Shown one piece after another: positions 13,691 through 14,414 of a DNA stretch of 14,414 nucleotides. Position numbers and translations under genes: made by a program. The DNA comes from an uncultured Lachnospiraceae bacterium (GTDB lineage: Bacteria > Bacillota > Clostridia > Lachnospirales > Lachnospiraceae): NCBI GenBank assembly GCA_910576895.1, contig CAJTJZ010000074.1, positions 1 through 14,414 on the forward strand, given 5' to 3'. How positions within the stretch are numbered: position 1 is the stretch's first letter; each line of letters opens with the position of its first letter. The notes under the pieces were generated by a model that saw only the letters and a list, made by a program, of their open reading frames with translations, searched no databases and was not told the DNA's origin.

Positions 13691-14281
13691 TCAACGTTTA
13701 TCTATAATTTTATCAATTAATCCAAAATCCATAGCTTCTTTTGCTGACATATAATTATCACGTTCTGTAGCAAGGATTATTTCCTTGATACTTTTACCTG
13801 TATTCTCAGCTAAAATAGTATTTAAACGTTCCTTACTTTTTTGTATATGATCTGATATAATTTTTATATCTGTGGCTTGTCCTTGCACACCATTTCCATG
13901 AATTGCCGGCTGATGTATCATAATCTCCGCATTTGGTAACGCAATACGTTTTCCTTTTGTACCACCAGATAATAAAAAAGCTCCAAAACTAGCAGCAAGG
14001 CCTATACAAATAGTTGAAACATCACATTTTATATATTGTATTGTATCATAAATAGCAAAACCGGCTGATACAGAACCTCCGGGACTATTTATATATAACT
14101 GAATATCCTTTTCAGGGTCTTGTGCTTCTAAAAACAACATTTGTGCAATAATCAAACTGGCTGACATATCACTTACTTCTTCTCCTAAAAAAACAATTCT
14201 ATCAGACAGCAAACGAGAAAAAATATCATAGCTTCTTTCTCCACGACTGGTTTGTTCAATCACATAAGGTATCGTACTCAT
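13691..14281 (-). CDS. ClpP-family serine peptidase, probable accessory paralogue
   Basis: 196 residues, full family length. The start ATG at 14281 lies 8 bases after AAGGAG. The catalytic triad is intact: S98 in GLAASFGAF, H123 in MIHQP and D175 in TERDNYMSA. The oligomer and substrate-groove motif INSPGGSVSAG (65-74) is present. Against Bacillus ClpP the segment after HQP is about three residues longer (AIHGNGVQGQATD in place of LGGAQGQATE) and Phe replaces the usual Met after the nucleophile. The expected partner, clpX or another unfoldase, is not in the window, and the gene has its own terminator, so it is probably monocistronic. The sequence differences and setting suggest a second ClpP, not the housekeeping copy. 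No clear promoter was recognised in 14282-14414. Confidence 0.93.
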   Translation of the reverse strand: MSTIPYVIEQTSRGERSYDIFSRLLSDRIVFLGEEVSDMSASLIIAQMLFLEAQDPEKDIQLYINSPGGSVSAGFAIYDTIQYIKCDVSTICIGLAASFGAFLLSGGTKGKRIALPNAEIMIHQPAIHGNGVQGQATDIKIISDHIQKSKERLNTILAENTGKSIKEIILATERDNYMSAKEAMDFGLIDKIIDKR

Positions 14282-14414
14282 GCGGCAATCTCCTTGATAT
14301 TTAAAATAAATTTATAATATTTGAAAATATAAGAATAATGCATAAAAATTCTGTCTTGTTTAGGTATCAATATTCCAATATCCCTATAAACTTTAGGTGG
14401 ATACAAATAGACTT

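Noticed and set aside
13384..13707. Plus-strand open frame, 107 codons
   Set aside because: Runs antisense through the GntR start, its promoter and the clpP terminator; cannot be a gene given those signals.
14282..14414. Promoter for the clpP-like gene
   Set aside because: Several A/T-rich -10-like hexamers exist but none has a matching -35 at 16-18 bases, and I saw no CtsR-type GGTCAAA repeats.

Overview
The window is AT-rich, with strong AGGAGG-type ribosome binding sites, tightly overlapping genes and two-component/ABC cassettes. This points to a low-GC Firmicute, most likely a gut clostridium of the Lachnospiraceae type. That is an inference from style; no rRNA or other marker gene is present. 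No tRNA, rRNA, CRISPR array, transposase or integrase was seen.

Plus strand, 1-3250. The 3' part of a MATE-family exporter is followed by a promoter (1208-1236), a structured leader with a possible 18-residue peptide, a divergent Ser/Thr protein-kinase-like gene and a conserved-looking protein of unknown function. That last protein has a Cys-rich centre and a faint ADP-ribosyltransferase-like H-T motif. A hairpin (about 3207-3236) closes this unit. The kinase plus unknown-protein pair is the least explained part of the window.

Minus strand, 14281 down to 3275, in transcription order. (a) A clpP-like peptidase gene with a strong terminator. (b) A GntR regulator, ABC ATPase and ABC permease operon of the YtrA/PmtR-PmtAB type, from a TTGACA-17-TATACT promoter overlapped by an inverted repeat. 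(c) A DUF3796-like membrane protein and an Xre-type regulator, from a TTGACA-17-TATATT promoter flanked by three copies of one 17-bp element. These are followed by a GHKL (AgrC-like) sensor kinase with no response regulator beside it, a 58-residue membrane protein, an ABC ATPase and a large permease. (d) A BacRS/BcrAB-like module: OmpR-type response regulator, short histidine kinase, BcrA-like ATPase and permease, with a pair of hairpins between kinase and ATPase.

Taken together this looks like an accessory envelope-stress or antimicrobial-peptide resistance island: three ABC export systems, each with its own sensor or repressor, beside a MATE pump. No bacteriocin precursor or modification enzyme is visible, so resistance or immunity is more likely than production. 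All three ATPases appear to carry an acidic residue where the Q-loop glutamine normally sits, as described for lantibiotic-immunity (LanF) ATPases. Four gene junctions use the same TAATG stop/start overlap.
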